Made by a program: the position numbers and the translations under genes. Shown piece by piece: positions 45,170-57,097 of a stretch of 64,000 nt of DNA. This DNA is from Grifola frondosa (Eukaryota > Basidiomycota > Agaricomycetes > Polyporales > Grifolaceae): NCBI GenBank assembly GCA_001683735.1, contig LUGG01000045.1:1-64000 (forward strand). Direction: 5' to 3'. Each line of letters starts with the position of its first letter. Within the stretch, counting starts at the first letter, position 1. The notes under the pieces are model-generated. The model ran no database searches and was not told the origin of the DNA. It worked only from the letters and a program-made list of their open reading frames with translations.

Positions 45170-48100
45170 CGAAGTCTTTGTTGTCTTGAACTGCAAAACA
45201 TGAGATATGATATTTTGTACCTAAAAATAAAACACAGATCCGAAATGCAATGCAGAGCCTGAATCAAGACGCTGTGGATTCCAGAGTAACGGAATGCTAA
45301 GAAAAGCCTCATTAGTACCTTTGACATAGTGATTGCAAGCACATACTCGCTCAAGTGTTGTAGTAATCCAAAGCACCGGCTTCGTTAAGTGACATACGCT
45401 GCGTGCAAGCTGACATCGAATGGCGCTGACAGGTATAACTGAAGGAGGGGCTGTTGGATCATTCATGCTTCGATACTTGCGATATTGCCAGCATTCAACC
45501 TCGAGCTCAGGGCTATTCATGTTAGGTATATTAATGATGTAAGCATATCAAACTCACTAGTCAGACCAAGGGTCATTTTCCACAGGGCTGACATCTTGCC
45601 GTATCATCCACACCATCTCTGCGAATGTAGTCGAGCTGGAAAATGCACGCTGTTGATGGTGAAAGAAATGGATGACCTCACCGTCAAATATCTGGCCATG
45701 CCAAATGACCTTCACGATCACTGAAGTTGATGTTTTGGACGAGGACGTCTCCGATGTGATGCGTCGACCGTCAAGAAGAATATAATCACAGATTTGTGCA
45801 GATGGCATTAAGAAAGTGGCACCAGATGGGGCATGAGTGTCGTGAGCGTGGTAGAGCTGTTGCGTGGTTGGGAGCTGCTCGTTATAATATGCAAGCAGTG
45901 TAGCTCTAATCGGGGCTGCAAGTGGTGTCGCCTTAGCCATAGGTCCAAGATATACGGGTAAGGGACAGCATGCTGCAAATAATTGATTAGTAGTGACAGC
46001 AACTAATAAGTATCCTTACCATCATCAAGAACATCATCACTATGTGCTGCTGCCTCCACCATCCCATGGGCCTCTCGTGTCTCCTTGAGGAAATGTCGTG
46101 CAAGTTCTTGCGAGATATCACCTTCATTGTTTTCTGAATCGCACTCAGTGCGGGCGATGTAGCGTAGCTAAGCAATATTGGAAAATAAATCAGCCTCGGT
46201 CGGATGATCAAATCATGATAAGTACACTGACCAGGGATCGAAGTGATATATCTCTGTGGAATGACCGGATCATGGTGATCTCAAGCTGGCCTCCCCCCCA
46301 GTTGTTTAAGTTAATCGCCTTGAGCACACCATTGAGGCGCTCAGGCAGAAATGCCCAGAATTTGTAGACAGGACCATAATCTTCAATTTGCACAGCAATA
46401 TGCGTTGCAAAATGATGATTCAGTTTCATTGCCTTTTCACCATACAACTACAAATTGACATCAGATATGTTTGGAGTCCGTATAGATTCAATTGGGCAAT
46501 TCGTACCATTTTGAATGCCTTGAGGTATTCACACAGCAAAGTATGGCCTCGCACATGCTGATTTTCATCAATCTCACTTCCTAGTAGAATCTTGAGAGCT
46601 GTTGCAAGCTTGAGATATGCGTCGACTTCATCTGCCTGCATGCGTGGAACTGGCGGTTCAGGGCACAAGTCAGCTTTGGTGGTATTACCTTTGCCTTTTG
46701 ATGGTGCTCCGGATGCACCATTTGATGCTTGCTTCTTCTTCCAAGATGCCAACGCCTTCTTGTAGTTCTTTAATGCTCATTTGTGATCCACAGAAACTTC
46801 AGCTTCGGATTGCTCCCAGATTATAGACAGCTGGATAAGGATTTATTAGTTACTCAACGCTCTCCAGATAGTAGTTCTTAACATACTATGATGGCCCCGG
46901 GTCCGATACAAAGCAACTCGTACTCATCTGCGGTCAAGGAACCACCTGCCGGCTCACCAACATGAACGGGAAGGCGACCGGCCCATGGTGGTGATTCACA
47001 CTGATATCCTATTTTAGCGGATTAATTACGATGACACTGCTATCTTACCGACTCAAGGAATGTATGCATGAACGATAGTTCACGTTTTGTAACTTCAGTG
47101 TCTGCACGTAGTGCATGTGTTTGGATCCAGCAATTGTACCATTGTGTCCTCACAACGCCTACAAGATTAATAGTAAATATGCACATAAATAGCCAACAGT
47201 ATACGTACCAAGCAATAGGTTGTGCATGGGATCAACCATGGTCATTCGCACGATGTCGAAATATGGTGGTAGACGTGCGAGCTCTGTTCAATGTACACCA
47301 TGTTTCTTGAAGTATGTCTCACGTTCAGCTTCTGTTGGTAGGGCCCTCCATTCGAATGCACACGCCCTATGTTCTCGACCCTCGTGTGGTGGACATTCTG
47401 TTTAAAATAAGTTAGTGTGGATGAATGATTATCTCTTCCGTAAGTCTCACCGCCTTGAAGAGACTCATCAGAGAATAGATCATCCTGCGTAGTTGTTCCC
47501 TTAGTACACGGTACCTCGTTGTGGGTCTTGTCTGCAAAACCGCATATCTTGCACATTGCAGGGTGATCTGCAACAACACATACTAGCGCCACCCGCACAC
47601 GACGGCCTAAGACCGATCAGCAGATTTGATATTATGAGTACAACGAATGGACACACCTTGAGGACATGAAAAGGTTGGCATGAGCATTCCATCATGACAG
47701 AGAGGTAGCAAATTGTCTACAATAAGCCACAGATAGTGCTGAAGCTCTTCCGCTGTGGGCTCTGTGGGACCAGGAGTCATGAGGCTGAGAAGTAAATTCT
47801 CAATGTGATATCGAAGTGCGGGTGGAAGGTTAGGAAGTGAGAATGAAACCACTCCGGAGGAATGAGATGCTGAATAGCTACTGCGTGAGCATGAAAACCT
47901 GAAGGTCGGATTAGTATCTATTAGACCGTATGATCATTAAAAGTAGCTCACCAGTCTAAATGGAGAATGAGCACAATGCGAAGCTCACCATCCTTGTCTT
48001 GCCAAAAAAATGGCTGGCCATCGGCCTAGCAATGTCCGAAAGACGCGAGCATCCTTCATAGATCGAAAAACATGAGGGCGGCCTGACTCTGTCGAGGTCG

Positions 48101-49504
48101 CATTTTGGCCCCGCTCCAGCTCGCTCTCAAGACCTGGCTCAAGCAAAAGGTCTGTGAGCGCCGCAGAAGGTAGTTGGATGGGTGCTGCAAGCCGTGGTAT
48201 TGGCTTTGGTGGACTCTTGTTCAGAAGCCGCATTAGAAATGTGCGCTTTTGAGCACTGAACAGAGCGATGTTGCAATAAGGGCACTTGACAGAAGTACTG
48301 ACATCCGGGCGAAAAAGGCGATGGCACTGTGTAGAGACCGGGAGCACATGGAAATGGTCAAGGAGTTCGAAGCACTTGAGGACTGTAGTCAGACTCTTCA
48401 GCATAGCATCATCGTGTTCGAGTAGCTTGAGGGCAATGAAGATAGCTCGCATGGTGTAAAGAATCAAGGAGCAGGCATGGAACGTAACGTGTGCCTTGGT
48501 GTGCAGAAATGCAACAAGCATCATGACCACGCACACGTACCACTTGCAATGCGATTGCATCCAGATTTTTGACTCGGCGCTGCGGTACGGAAGTGGTGGA
48601 AGGGCACTGACATCTGCCAGGATGGTATGAGGGACCACGGGATGATAACATTCTCAGCTGATCCAACCCTCGCCTGTGGAGGACTCGGAGGCATCTACGG
48701 CATTGAAAGGACTGTCGTCGAGATTCTCTTGGAGAGAGTTGGCATCGTTGAGCGATAATTGAAGGTCATCGCCATCTTCAGGGTCATCGTAGAGACCAAG
48801 CTGTCGCTCTGCTGGTTCTAAGGGATGGTCAGGTGAGGCCGCCAGGGGAATATTTGTGTTGATGACAGCGGGGGCACTGTCCGATGCTGTACATGGAGGT
48901 ATTGGATCCACATCCATACCATCATTTGGAACCTGCAGTGAGCTGGATGGGCTCGGAGGTGTGAAATATATGTCGTCGAAATTATCTTCGTCCGCAACCT
49001 ATGTAATCATGAGGTAAACTTTTGAACTATGCAAGAAAATATGCACTGTGTTAATTGTAGCTGGAAGGTGGTTGCCACTCCCGGATGGAGTAGAAAAATC
49101 GTGTGGCTCATGCGCAGGAGCAGGAGTGTTTACATGCGTGACATCTCGACCTACAACTGAATGTTGATTTGGCGAAGGTGGGGAAGTCTGGCATGGTCTC
49201 TTCAAAGGTTGGGTAGGCGCACCACCATGACCTCTTGATTGCAGCATCCTATCCCCCGCAGTACTGTCCACAGCGACGTGCGGCAGCTGTACATATCCTA
49301 TGTATCCCCGGTTTCTGCGCTTGTCGATAGCTTGCTGTACAGGGACTGCTCGTCTGCCTCTTGTGGCTATCGCAGAACGAGAGAGAGCTTCTTCATGTTG
49401 GTGAGCCCGTTGTCTATAAGCCACTGTGGGAGACCTTCAGTATTGATTTCCTTGCATTTCGAGCAAGTGCATAAGATCAAACAATTGTTGCCAGTTGAAG
49501 ACAT
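45170..49504 (-). pseudogene. Tnp2-like CACTA transposase
   Basis: It starts at ATG 49504 with MSSTGNNCLILCTCSKC, a Cys-rich N-terminus, then a frame change near 49430. A Ser/Pro-rich region runs to 48660. Then come VVMMLVAFLHTKAHVTFHAC near 48530, CPYCNIALF near 48285, LPPALRYHIENLLLSLMTPG near 47840-47775, GMLMPTFSCPQG, VALVCVVADHPAMCKICGFA near 47590, LARLPYFDIVRM and the hallmark DPMHNLLLG near 47240-47215. After that: AGRLPVHVGEPAGGSLTADE near 46980-46920, YGPVYKFWAFLPERLNGVLK near 46370-46310, and a C-terminal domain to about 45170 (LFLMPSAQICDYILLDGRRI near 45820-45760). Domain order is that of Tnp2/TNPD transposases. A TGA lies near 48658 and several joins need frame changes. Confidence 0.8.
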
Positions 49505-49864
49505 AAGGAATATATGTTACAGAAGGTACTATGGGATATGGTGGCAAGGACGAGAGATCTGCTAAGTCCCAACCCTTGGCCCTGAGACCTGAAAGCTTGA
49601 GGTTCAAGTAGGCGGAAGCTTGACCAGTGAAGTAGGTGAGATATTCTCAGATACGACAAGGCCGGCAACAGACCGCCTGTTCGCGTCTACCAAACGGGAA
49701 TAGTAATGCGTCTACTAACTTCATTTTCCAGATGCGAGTAGGGCATGTGCTCGCGATTACTCGTGACTGTTCGCACATATAATCCGGCCACTTATTCAAA
49801 TCATTAACTAGGTAATTATATGATAGCTACTCTTATCTACTTAAATCTTAACTAGGATCCTCTT

Positions 49865-50463
49865 GAACGCAGTGATTTGTGGGGCACGAGCGCAGCGCTT
49901 TCGCAAGTTTCCAACCGTCTGCTGGCGCTGTCTTAGCTTCTCCGCTAGCTGCTCTCTTGCATGATGTGCATCAGTTATCACAGCGGAAGCGTCAATTTCG
50001 ATCTTCTTCAATCAAACAACAGCTAATGCAGCATCTTGAGTGTTCTGTGCAGTGAGATCAGTGTAAGTCTTGACCTTCTCTTGCAGCCTTGCATTAGCAA
50101 GTTGTCTGCATGCTGATTTTCTAGTCCCATTGTAGTGCTGCTGATGGTAGTGATGAACATGAGCTTGCATTGAAGTAAGATCCTCATCGGCCAGTTCAAG
50201 CTGTTTAGAAATGTCCTTCATGATTATCTAATTTTGTGAGGTCAACTGGCATTTATTAGGATGAAACTTACATTTATTTCATTTTCCTTTGCAGCGCGCA
50301 TCAAAATCCCATTTGGATCTGCATTTTCCTTGTTTGCCCGAGCCTGGGAATGACCGTGCATGAGTGCTTCTTGCCGGGCAGATATTCTCCGGCAGGACTT
50401 GTGATGGTTGACACTCTTGTTGGCCATGAAACGGATGGAAGTGAGGGAAAGTGGGTCAGACAT
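49865..50463 (-). CDS. short coiled-coil protein, function unknown
   Basis: Exon 1 (50463-50270) reads MSDPLSLTSIRFMANKSVNH then KENADPNGILMRAAKENEIN. After an intron of about 45 bases, exon 2 (50225-50012) reads MKDISKQLELADEDLTSMQA and LANARLQEKVKTYTDLTAQN. Heptad-like leucine and alanine spacing continues in the same style to about 49870 (HHARKQLAEKLRQRQQTVGN), past a TAG near 50012. No family is recognised. It lies 360 bases upstream of, and in line with, the Tnp2 gene; membership in that element is not shown. Confidence 0.4.
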
Positions 50464-51036
50464 GAACTCCGAATATCAAAGTATACTAGCTAATACCAAG
50501 GCTGGCAAGGATGAAGTTTAGCCTTAGAATGTCTAAGATAACCAGTGAAAAATGCATTCATGATGAGTTCCTCCAATCAGGCTGCAATTTAACCATGGCC
50601 AGCATGCTTTTCAGTGATCCGCAGATGAAAGGTCACCCACGAGATGTGTCTGCAATGGGGAGACACGACTGTAAACGCGACATGTGCAATCGACAACGCG
50701 TCTGTGGCGCATCAACTCACCTGTAGAAGGCTCACATTTGGGGATTCAATTTCTGGTCTGGCAACCCAATTTGAGAACTAGCATCAAGGGGAGAATGAAC
50801 ACTATGAAGTGGTAGAATTCATCGTTAAGAGTAAATTTATAAATAAATATCATCTTCATTCAATTTCGTATGTACAGACCTGTCCCCAGATGGCAGCAGG
50901 TAAAAATTGGAAAATTCACTCTTAATGATGAATAGCTATTGGCCCATAGATGTCTACAGACTAAGAAACAAGACCATTAAGTGAGTACTCGAGCCAGAAA
51001 CTGAAAGTCCCATCTTCATAGGTATTTTACCATAGT
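50464..51036. other. intergenic stretch, nothing recognised
   Basis: A short plus frame at 50511-50726 is unassigned and unsupported. Otherwise AT-rich sequence without a recognisable signal. Confidence 0.35.
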
Positions 51037-51447
51037 TCACAAACAATAACAAAACAAAAATCTCCTCGGGCGGATGGCCCCTTCCCACCCACTGCACCCA
51101 GGACAAAAGTGGTCACATGCGACGGGCGGTCTGCAAGCATGATTCCGTGCATGTACCCCTCTGCCATGCTCCTTCCAGACGATATGTGCACAGTGTGTTC
51201 GCGTTGCTAAACTCACGCAGACATATGGCCTCCGGCTTGGTGTACGTTGCGGGGCTGAACCCCAATGCAGACTACAACATGGGCCCGAATGTGAAGCAGT
51301 GATGTGACGGTCGCGCGACCGCCACAACGGTTGAAGTGTTCGATGCGGTACTCCGTCGGGTATTTCTAACATTCTTATTGCAACCAGTGGCGGCCGGAGC
51401 CAGAAGGCCTCCTCACACAATTTATGTATAGCAGGCCATACTTCCAT
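51037..51447 (-). pseudogene. unassigned, frame-broken remnant
   Basis: A 136-codon open frame exists, but the most protein-like words lie in another frame of the same strand (NTSTVVAVARPSHHCFTFGP, ALGFSPATYTKPEAICLREF), which is broken by stops. That pattern suggests a decayed coding sequence. I cannot assign the family. Confidence 0.3.
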
Positions 51448-52349
51448 GTGATTTTATCATCTGCCAACCTCCATGGAGATACCCCGCTGCATTGTCTTCG
51501 ATCTCCCGCCAATATCCATCTGACAAAATTTGCCTTCATGTACCATGTTTTGTATGTCGTTAGTGTGTCGTGCTCGAAATACTCTCTCACGGCCTGTTAC
51601 GGTGAAAATCACAGACAAGGCTATGCAGCGTGCCTGCATCAGATTCTCTGAGCTCATGAGTCATCAGCAAAACTTGAAACACTCTGATTTGCTCTGAATG
51701 ACTCTGTTTTGTCTGAGAGTCTGAACCACCAGACCATTCCAGACATAACAGAGGTTTCATAAGCCCTTGTCGTCTGAAAGCTCTGAAGCCTCTTAATGGT
51801 CTTCAGCAGAAGCTTCAGAGCTTCAGAATAATAAGATTGTCCAGACACAGCTCAGATTTCAGATGGCATAGAGCCTCAAGATTTATTTCATACTTTATTT
51901 CATACAGAGTGCTCAGAGCTTACAGACTGCTCAGAGCTTACAGATTGTCCAGATAACAGTTTAGCTACTTGTACATGATATCTGACAGCACCAACAGAAG
52001 CTGGGCAGCATACACAGCACCTTAAACCTGTGGTCCATGGCACCACCATTCTCCAGAGGAAGCATGAAGCACGTGCCCACCTTGTCTGCATCCAGGTGTT
52101 CAGTCAGCAGCAGCATCGGAGAGCAAGAATTGAACACGCACGGAACATTGTCCCCACCGCGCGTTTCAACGATTCTGCACGTCCGCCTACCAAGTCAATA
52201 ACATGAACCGCACTCACAAAGTACACGCACCGGTGATCTGCTCGTCTATCTCAACCTGTGCACCAGAATACACCTCCTTCTCTGTACATCGACGTCAGGC
52301 CTGGTTCGCCGCATCATACAGTGTGTCATACCTGCAAAGACTGACTTGA

Positions 52350-53080
52350 GCGGCTCGGTCTTGGCCAAGCATCAGTTGAACTGCACGAGTTCGACGATTG
52401 AGTGAAGGTCTGTATGCATCGTCAACGGCGCGCGACTCACAATCGTGCCCCGCGAGAACGGCCCATTCAGCCCAAAGCACAGGCTCACCTCTGCAATTGG
52501 CAGCGACAGCACAAAGTGCTCCAACAGGTATGTGCACCGCCTGTTGGCCACGGTCTGCGTACCAATGGACATCACAGGTGCAGCATCTCCCGACGACGCC
52601 GCCCCCAATGACAAGTTGGATGCGAGTTCAGTTGGGGTCATCTGAGACCTCGAGATCCAGCAGATGCGGAGAACCGCACCGCGGCGAGCGCTCCCGTGTC
52701 AACGGACACCTCAGGCGGCCCGCACAACGTCGATGTCCCTGTAGTCCCGTGAGTGCCGAACACGGGTACGCCTGCAGCAGCGGTGAGAGGGCACGGGAAG
52801 GACGGAAGGCGGGACCGACCGAAGACGACGCGCATGAGCGGCACGGTCCCGTCGAGTTGGTTCGCCTTCTGCGGGGGCGAGGTGAGCCAGCAATTGTCTG
52901 TCCATGTCCGCGGAACTGGATGCGCGAGTTCTGGTCGCAAGCGCGACAAGAGCCCTGAGGTGCAGCATGGAAACCGGAAGAGAGCCTAGGATGGAGGTAT
53001 GTAGCACCGCTGGGTCAGCGGATGGAGTCGGGAATGGCGGGCGGCGCTGGCATGATGGGGCTCGGGCAGTACATCGCATG
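52350..53080 (-). pseudogene. unassigned GC-rich coding-like fragment(s)
   Basis: On the minus strand, DNCWLTSPPQKANQLDGTVP near 52890-52835 and VFGTHGTTGTSTLCGPPEVS near 52765 run in one frame. They continue after a frame change into SIGTQTVANRRCTYLLEHFV and LPIAEVSLCFGLNGPFSRGT near 52570-52450. The text looks like real protein but I do not recognise it. GC content is much higher than in the element's ends. It is probably another captured host-gene piece. Confidence 0.35.
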
Positions 53081-53365
53081 CGTAGTGAGCGAGTTCGCCG
53101 GGCTCTCAGTGGGAAGAAGCATCAGTGACGAGAAGTGGCGAGGAGAGAACGAGGTGTACGATGCAGCCCAAGGCTTGTGATGAAGGTGAGTGAGCGTGAG
53201 AGTTTCAAAATGAACTTGAACTTGAACTTGAACTCGTGCGCTTCGTTCTGGCGTTCGGTGGCTGCCGCATCATGTTCCCGCCTCCCCATGGCCTCGCTAT
53301 CATATACCAGGTGTGTCTCGCTTACCTCCCATTAATACTTGCTATTCGTCTCCATCTCAGACATG

Positions 53366-53499
53366 CGCGACTCATCCGCGCTCACACTCCGCGCGCACCC
53401 ATCGTCCGCCCCCGCACTGCATCCCTCGTGCCCCATGCCCACAGCCACCTCCATCCACACTTTATGCTCGCGCCCATACCGCACTGCACGCCGTACCTG
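53366..53499. repeat. direct repeat copy A flanking the EF2 fragment
   Basis: A 134-base C-rich block starting CGCGACTCATCCGCGCTCAC recurs as copy B at 54326-54466 in the same orientation, with only a few substitutions and small insertions. The EF2 fragment lies between the copies. Confidence 0.85.
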
Positions 53500-53937
53500 C
53501 GTGACTCATCTCTGCGCCCGGGCTCCTCGGATCCTGCGTCTTCTTCTTGTGCTTGGGCTTGTCGCCATTTACCGTGGAGCCCCTGACAGGCTTAAACTTG
53601 CCTGCCTTCTTCAATTCTTACAACGCGGCGTCGACAGCAGCGCTTGCCTGCGAGGACTCGTCCGGTTCGCTTGCTCTTGAGCTCGCGCATGATGTCCCCG
53701 CATGTGCGCTTGGCTGGGAGGGGTTTCGAGGAAGGCCTGCTCAGGGGAGGCATCGGCGGCGGCGACCTCTGCAACGGCGCGGTTCTGCTCGAGAAGAGCG
53801 AAGTCGAGTCTCTTCGCGTCTCTGATGTGAATCACCGGGAGCGCAGCTGCGGGATCGTCTGCGCCCCGCGCTACACGCCCACGACCGTCTCTCGCCCGTG
53901 TTCGCGCCTGCAGCATAGCCTGTTCCCGTAATACATC
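53500..53937 (-). pseudogene. coding-like fragment beside the EF2 piece
   Basis: On the minus strand a Lys-rich run, ELKKAGKFKPVRGSTVNGDK followed by PKHKKKTQDP (about 53625-53535), and an Ala/Arg-rich run (about 53900-53640) look like former coding sequence of one or two genes. Neither is recognised. They lie between direct repeat A and the EF2 fragment. Confidence 0.3.
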
Positions 53938-54165
53938 CTTCAAGGTCTTCGATGCCATCATGAACTTCAAGAAGGACACCATTGGCCCCATGCTCGAGAA
54001 GCTGGACGCATCTCGAAGATGGTGCTGACGTCCAATAAGGGACGGTTCTACGCTTTCGGTCTTGTCTTCTCCGGGACCGTTCGTGCAAGCCAGAAGATTC
54101 GTATTCAGGGCAACTATGTCCCGGGCAAGAAGGACGACCTGTTCATCAAGTCCTCGTCTCCACTT
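53938..54165 (+). pseudogene. translation elongation factor 2 (EF2) fragment
   Basis: Two pieces of EF2 are fused. [20 protein letters not shown] (about 53946-54006) is followed, after a frame change near 54014, by [20 protein letters not shown] then [20 protein letters not shown] and DDLFIKS (54014-54155). In intact EF2 about 80 residues separate these blocks, so an internal deletion has occurred. EF2 is the cytosolic GTPase that translocates the ribosome. The fragment keeps only parts of the region around domain II and cannot function. It lies inside the gene-capturing element. Confidence 0.8.
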
Positions 54166-54325
54166 CAGACGTGCATCCCTACGAGCGTACATCCCCCCGC
54201 CCGTCGTCTGCACCCCGCACTGCGCCTCTCGCGTCTGCCTACAGCCACCTCTCGTCCACGTTCCACACCTGCGTCCGCACCGCACCGCATGCCTGTGCCA
54301 GTGCTCATGCCTGCACCCATGCTCG

Positions 54326-54466
54326 CGCGACTCATCCGCGCTCACACTCCGCACGCACCCATCGTACGTGTCCGCCCCCGCACTGCATCCCTCGTGCCCC
54401 ATGTCCACGGCCGCCTCCATCCACACTTTATGCTCGCGCCCATACCGCACTGCACGCCGCTACCTG
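54326..54466. repeat. direct repeat copy B flanking the EF2 fragment
   Basis: This is the second copy of the C-rich block at 53366-53499, in the same orientation. It directly precedes the eIF4G piece (from 54489). The duplication may have arisen during capture or by later recombination. Confidence 0.85.
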
Positions 54467-54488
54467 TGCCGTTCGGCCGGCCTTCACC

Positions 54489-55654
54489 TATGGTGCGTTC
54501 TTCTAGCCAAGGCGGGCCAGGCGGCCACCCTATGGGTAGTGGCCGGACACGGAGCCAGCGAGGCGGGCGGCGCGACAAAGAGAACAAAGTTGGTGCTGGA
54601 CCGTCCGGGCAAAGTTCCTTTGCCTCGGGATCATCACTACCGGGTGGACTATCCTTGGAACCCGTTGCGCCCCTGGAAGCTTCTGCAAACCGGTGGCAAG
54701 CAGGTAGTCTTGGCAGGAAGACTCAGGCTCCCGATGCGGATTCTCCAGAGGTCGTAGATCGTAAGGTCCGCGGTCTGCTCAACAAACTGACGATGGAGCG
54801 CTTCGACTCGATTTCGCGATACTCCGAAGGCTCGCGCCCATATGGCCGTCTACTTCTCCAGGATGAAGGAGTTGTGCAAGAGTCCCAATGTCAACTCTCG
54901 AATGCAGTTCATGCTGCAGGTATGGGAATTTGACCCTATTTCGTATTTGTGTTGCTAATTGAATTTCAGGATATCATTGAACTGCGAGAACGCAAGTGGG
55001 TGCCTCGCAATCAAGTTGCTGCCCCCAACAACTATTGCAGCCGTACATGAAGCCGTAAGCCTCGTCTTCAGATTAACTTTGTTTGTCCTATTGGCTGACT
55101 TGTCATTACACAGGCTGCAAAGGAGAAGGCTGCCACCGAGAAGGACGCCTATCAACGTAATCTGAGCATGTCCAGGGGCGGCTCGAGACGAGGCGGCGAG
55201 CGAGGAGACCACGGTCAGACTTGGGGCTGCCATTGGGAGCTCCGCACCACGGCTGCCTCCCAAGGCGGGTGATCTTTCCAATTTCTGCAAGACGGCGTCG
55301 ATGATATTTGGTCCCAGCAGTATCTTCGCTGGAAAGAAGGAGACCAAGCGGGAGTCTCGTGGTTCTATGAATATGTTCTTGATGCTCAGCCAGAACCCCG
55401 AGCTCGCCGTCGAACCCGCAGCATTGTCGAAGACAAGCCGATCTCCGAGCCGGAAAGCGAGTATCGACCTTGGCCAAAGTGGTGTTCCGGAGGCCCCTAC
55501 TCAGCGACGGAAACTCAACCTTCTTCCTCGGATGGTACAGAAGTCTGACGAGGCGAAGGCTGATGCGACGCCTGCTGCCTCAACGGTGAACTCGGATGAC
55601 GAGGACTCCGAGGCCCCTACTTCTTCGATGATGCAAGCCGAGGTGGAAGCATGA
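54489..55654 (+). pseudogene. eIF4G fragment with retained introns
   Basis: The sequence reads [32 protein letters not shown] and [10 protein letters not shown] to about 54822. It then jumps to [20 protein letters not shown] and [14 protein letters not shown] in another frame (54823-54918). An intron (GTATGG to TTTCAG, 54919-54969) leads to DIIELRERKWVPRNQVAAPT. A second intron lies at about 55050-55112, then AAKEKAATEKDAYQRNLSMS and RGGSRRGGERGDHG. A later part reads VFGPSSIFAGKKETKRES-like words and KASIDLGQSGVPEAPTQRRK. Most of the MIF4G domain is deleted. eIF4G is the translation-initiation scaffold. Retained introns argue for DNA-level capture rather than retrocopying. Confidence 0.85.
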
Positions 55655-56070
55655 GGGCGAGATGAGCCCACGAAGTCGCGCAGACTTGCGCCTCGGTGGA
55701 GTGGGCTTAGCGCACGGCTACAGGCGGCGGATGCGGACGAGGATGAGAGTGTGGGCGGGCGGAGTGGAGACGATTACTTTGACAAGATGTCATTTGGGCA
55801 CCGTGTGTCTGTGGCATCAGACAGGTCTAACGGGGCTGCGGGGATCGGATCGCAGATTCTTGGTTCACATGCAAGGAGTTGCGGAGAGGCTCCAGCAGAA
55901 CCCTCGAAGATGTCCAAGAGCGGGAGCGCAAATGGGCCAGTATGTTCTCTGAATGGTCTGTGAGGTCTTCTGGGTCTGCACGGTCAAAGTCAAGACAACT
56001 GAGAGGATACAGACGAAAAATGAGCATTAACCAAGTTGCTAAGATCAACAAGATGGCCAAGAATCTTTAG
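55655..56070 (+). pseudogene. further captured coding-like fragments
   Basis: After the eIF4G piece, frames read RSGDDYFDKMSFGHRVSVAS then DRSN (about 55760-55830). In another frame they read RRGSSRTLEDVQERERKWAS and QLRGYRRKMSINQVAKINKM to a TAG at 56068. These look like the ends of one or two other host genes. I considered a Spa2-like origin for the first but cannot support it. The block ends just before the right subterminal zone of the element. Confidence 0.4.
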
Positions 56071-56270
56071 ACCACGAGTACCGGAAATTCTCTAGTCGCT
56101 ATGAGTGCTCTGTGAGGTCTCTTAATACTCTAAGATTGTCTGATAATTTTTGTCTGGACTATCTTGTTTGTCTTGAGAGCTCTGCGTATCTTACTGATCT
56201 CAATTTAAGATGTCTCAGATATATTCAGACAGTTTAAGACGAAATTAGACATATCCGCACTTTGCTGATG

Positions 56271-57097
56271 GTGGAATACATCCTAAACTATTTGAAACAA
56301 AGCCTTTGAACGGAGTGATCTACCTTTAGAGATGTATACCACGCGTCCACTACTATGACGAGCATTGTACCGGTGATGATCTGGGCCCAACCATACTAAC
56401 ACTACTATCTGCATTGTTGTATGTATATGTGGCTACCATTGACATTTATGAGTCGGTGATATGTTAGCTCGCAGATGCGCAATTGCTCTCGTGCGCAGCT
56501 GTGCCGGACGGTTCCCATCACCGGTAGATGTGCATTTCGTTTCACATACATCATCACTGAATTTATATTCTAATACTCTCGCATAGTCATGAATGACAGA
56601 ATCTTCATCGATATCAAATGTATCCGTCTATACTTATTGATATGTGCTGGACACACGCTCATATCCGTGGCGGCATCTCTCAAAGGCTTGTCTGGGAGAA
56701 ACTCTGTATTGGTTCCCCCAGTTCGGACACGGATAATGAATCCGGAAATCGACACGCGTGGCTGCCGTCGAATTGCTCATTTGCACGTTCATCAAAATAT
56801 ATGGCAATATACAACTGTGTTTCATGGCTGATGATGGAGATCTCTAGAGCTGAGCGGAATTGATAAGTATTGATAACACATTCAATGTCTAATGTACGAG
56901 CTGCATGGTCATTCTGTAGTTGTTCATCGATCTATATACACGACTGTGTACTAGCAGATACAACGACGTTCAGCGTCATCCTGGCCTCGGAGTATTTCGT
57001 GCGTGTGATGAATGCATAGGGGGAGGACTGTATACGGACACATCTCAGATACGAGGAATACCTGTCAAGCGCAGAATTATATCCTTCCACCTCACTA
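56271..57097. other. intergenic stretch, nothing recognised
   Basis: Short frames on both strands at 56589-56863 are unassigned. No repeat termini beyond the element end at 56270 are visible. Confidence 0.4.

Larger units (their letters stand above)
51662..56270. mobile_element. non-autonomous gene-capturing element with CATCAGCAAA termini
   Basis: The left end CATCAGCAAAACTTG starts at 51662. The right end finishes TTTGCTGATG at 56270 (inverted CATCAGCAAAGTGCGGAT). GT flanks both ends, a possible 2 bp target duplication. Both subterminal zones (51662-51960 and about 56100-56270) are rich in TCTGA/AGACA words that mirror each other; AAGATTGTCCAGACA at 51832 has an inverted near-match at 56149-56164. 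There is no transposase inside. The interior holds unrelated host-gene pieces: EF2 and eIF4G plus unassigned coding-like fragments. This is the structure of a Pack-type transposon. Confidence 0.6.

Noticed and set aside
51117..55963. Long open frames on both strands in the GC-rich 51-56 kb region
   Set aside because: Most overlap each other on opposite strands and follow from GC-rich, stop-poor composition. Only those that match EF2, eIF4G or look protein-like in one frame were kept.
55750..56068. Spa2-like polarity protein as the source of the fragment after eIF4G
   Set aside because: Only a few residues recall it; this is not enough to name the family.
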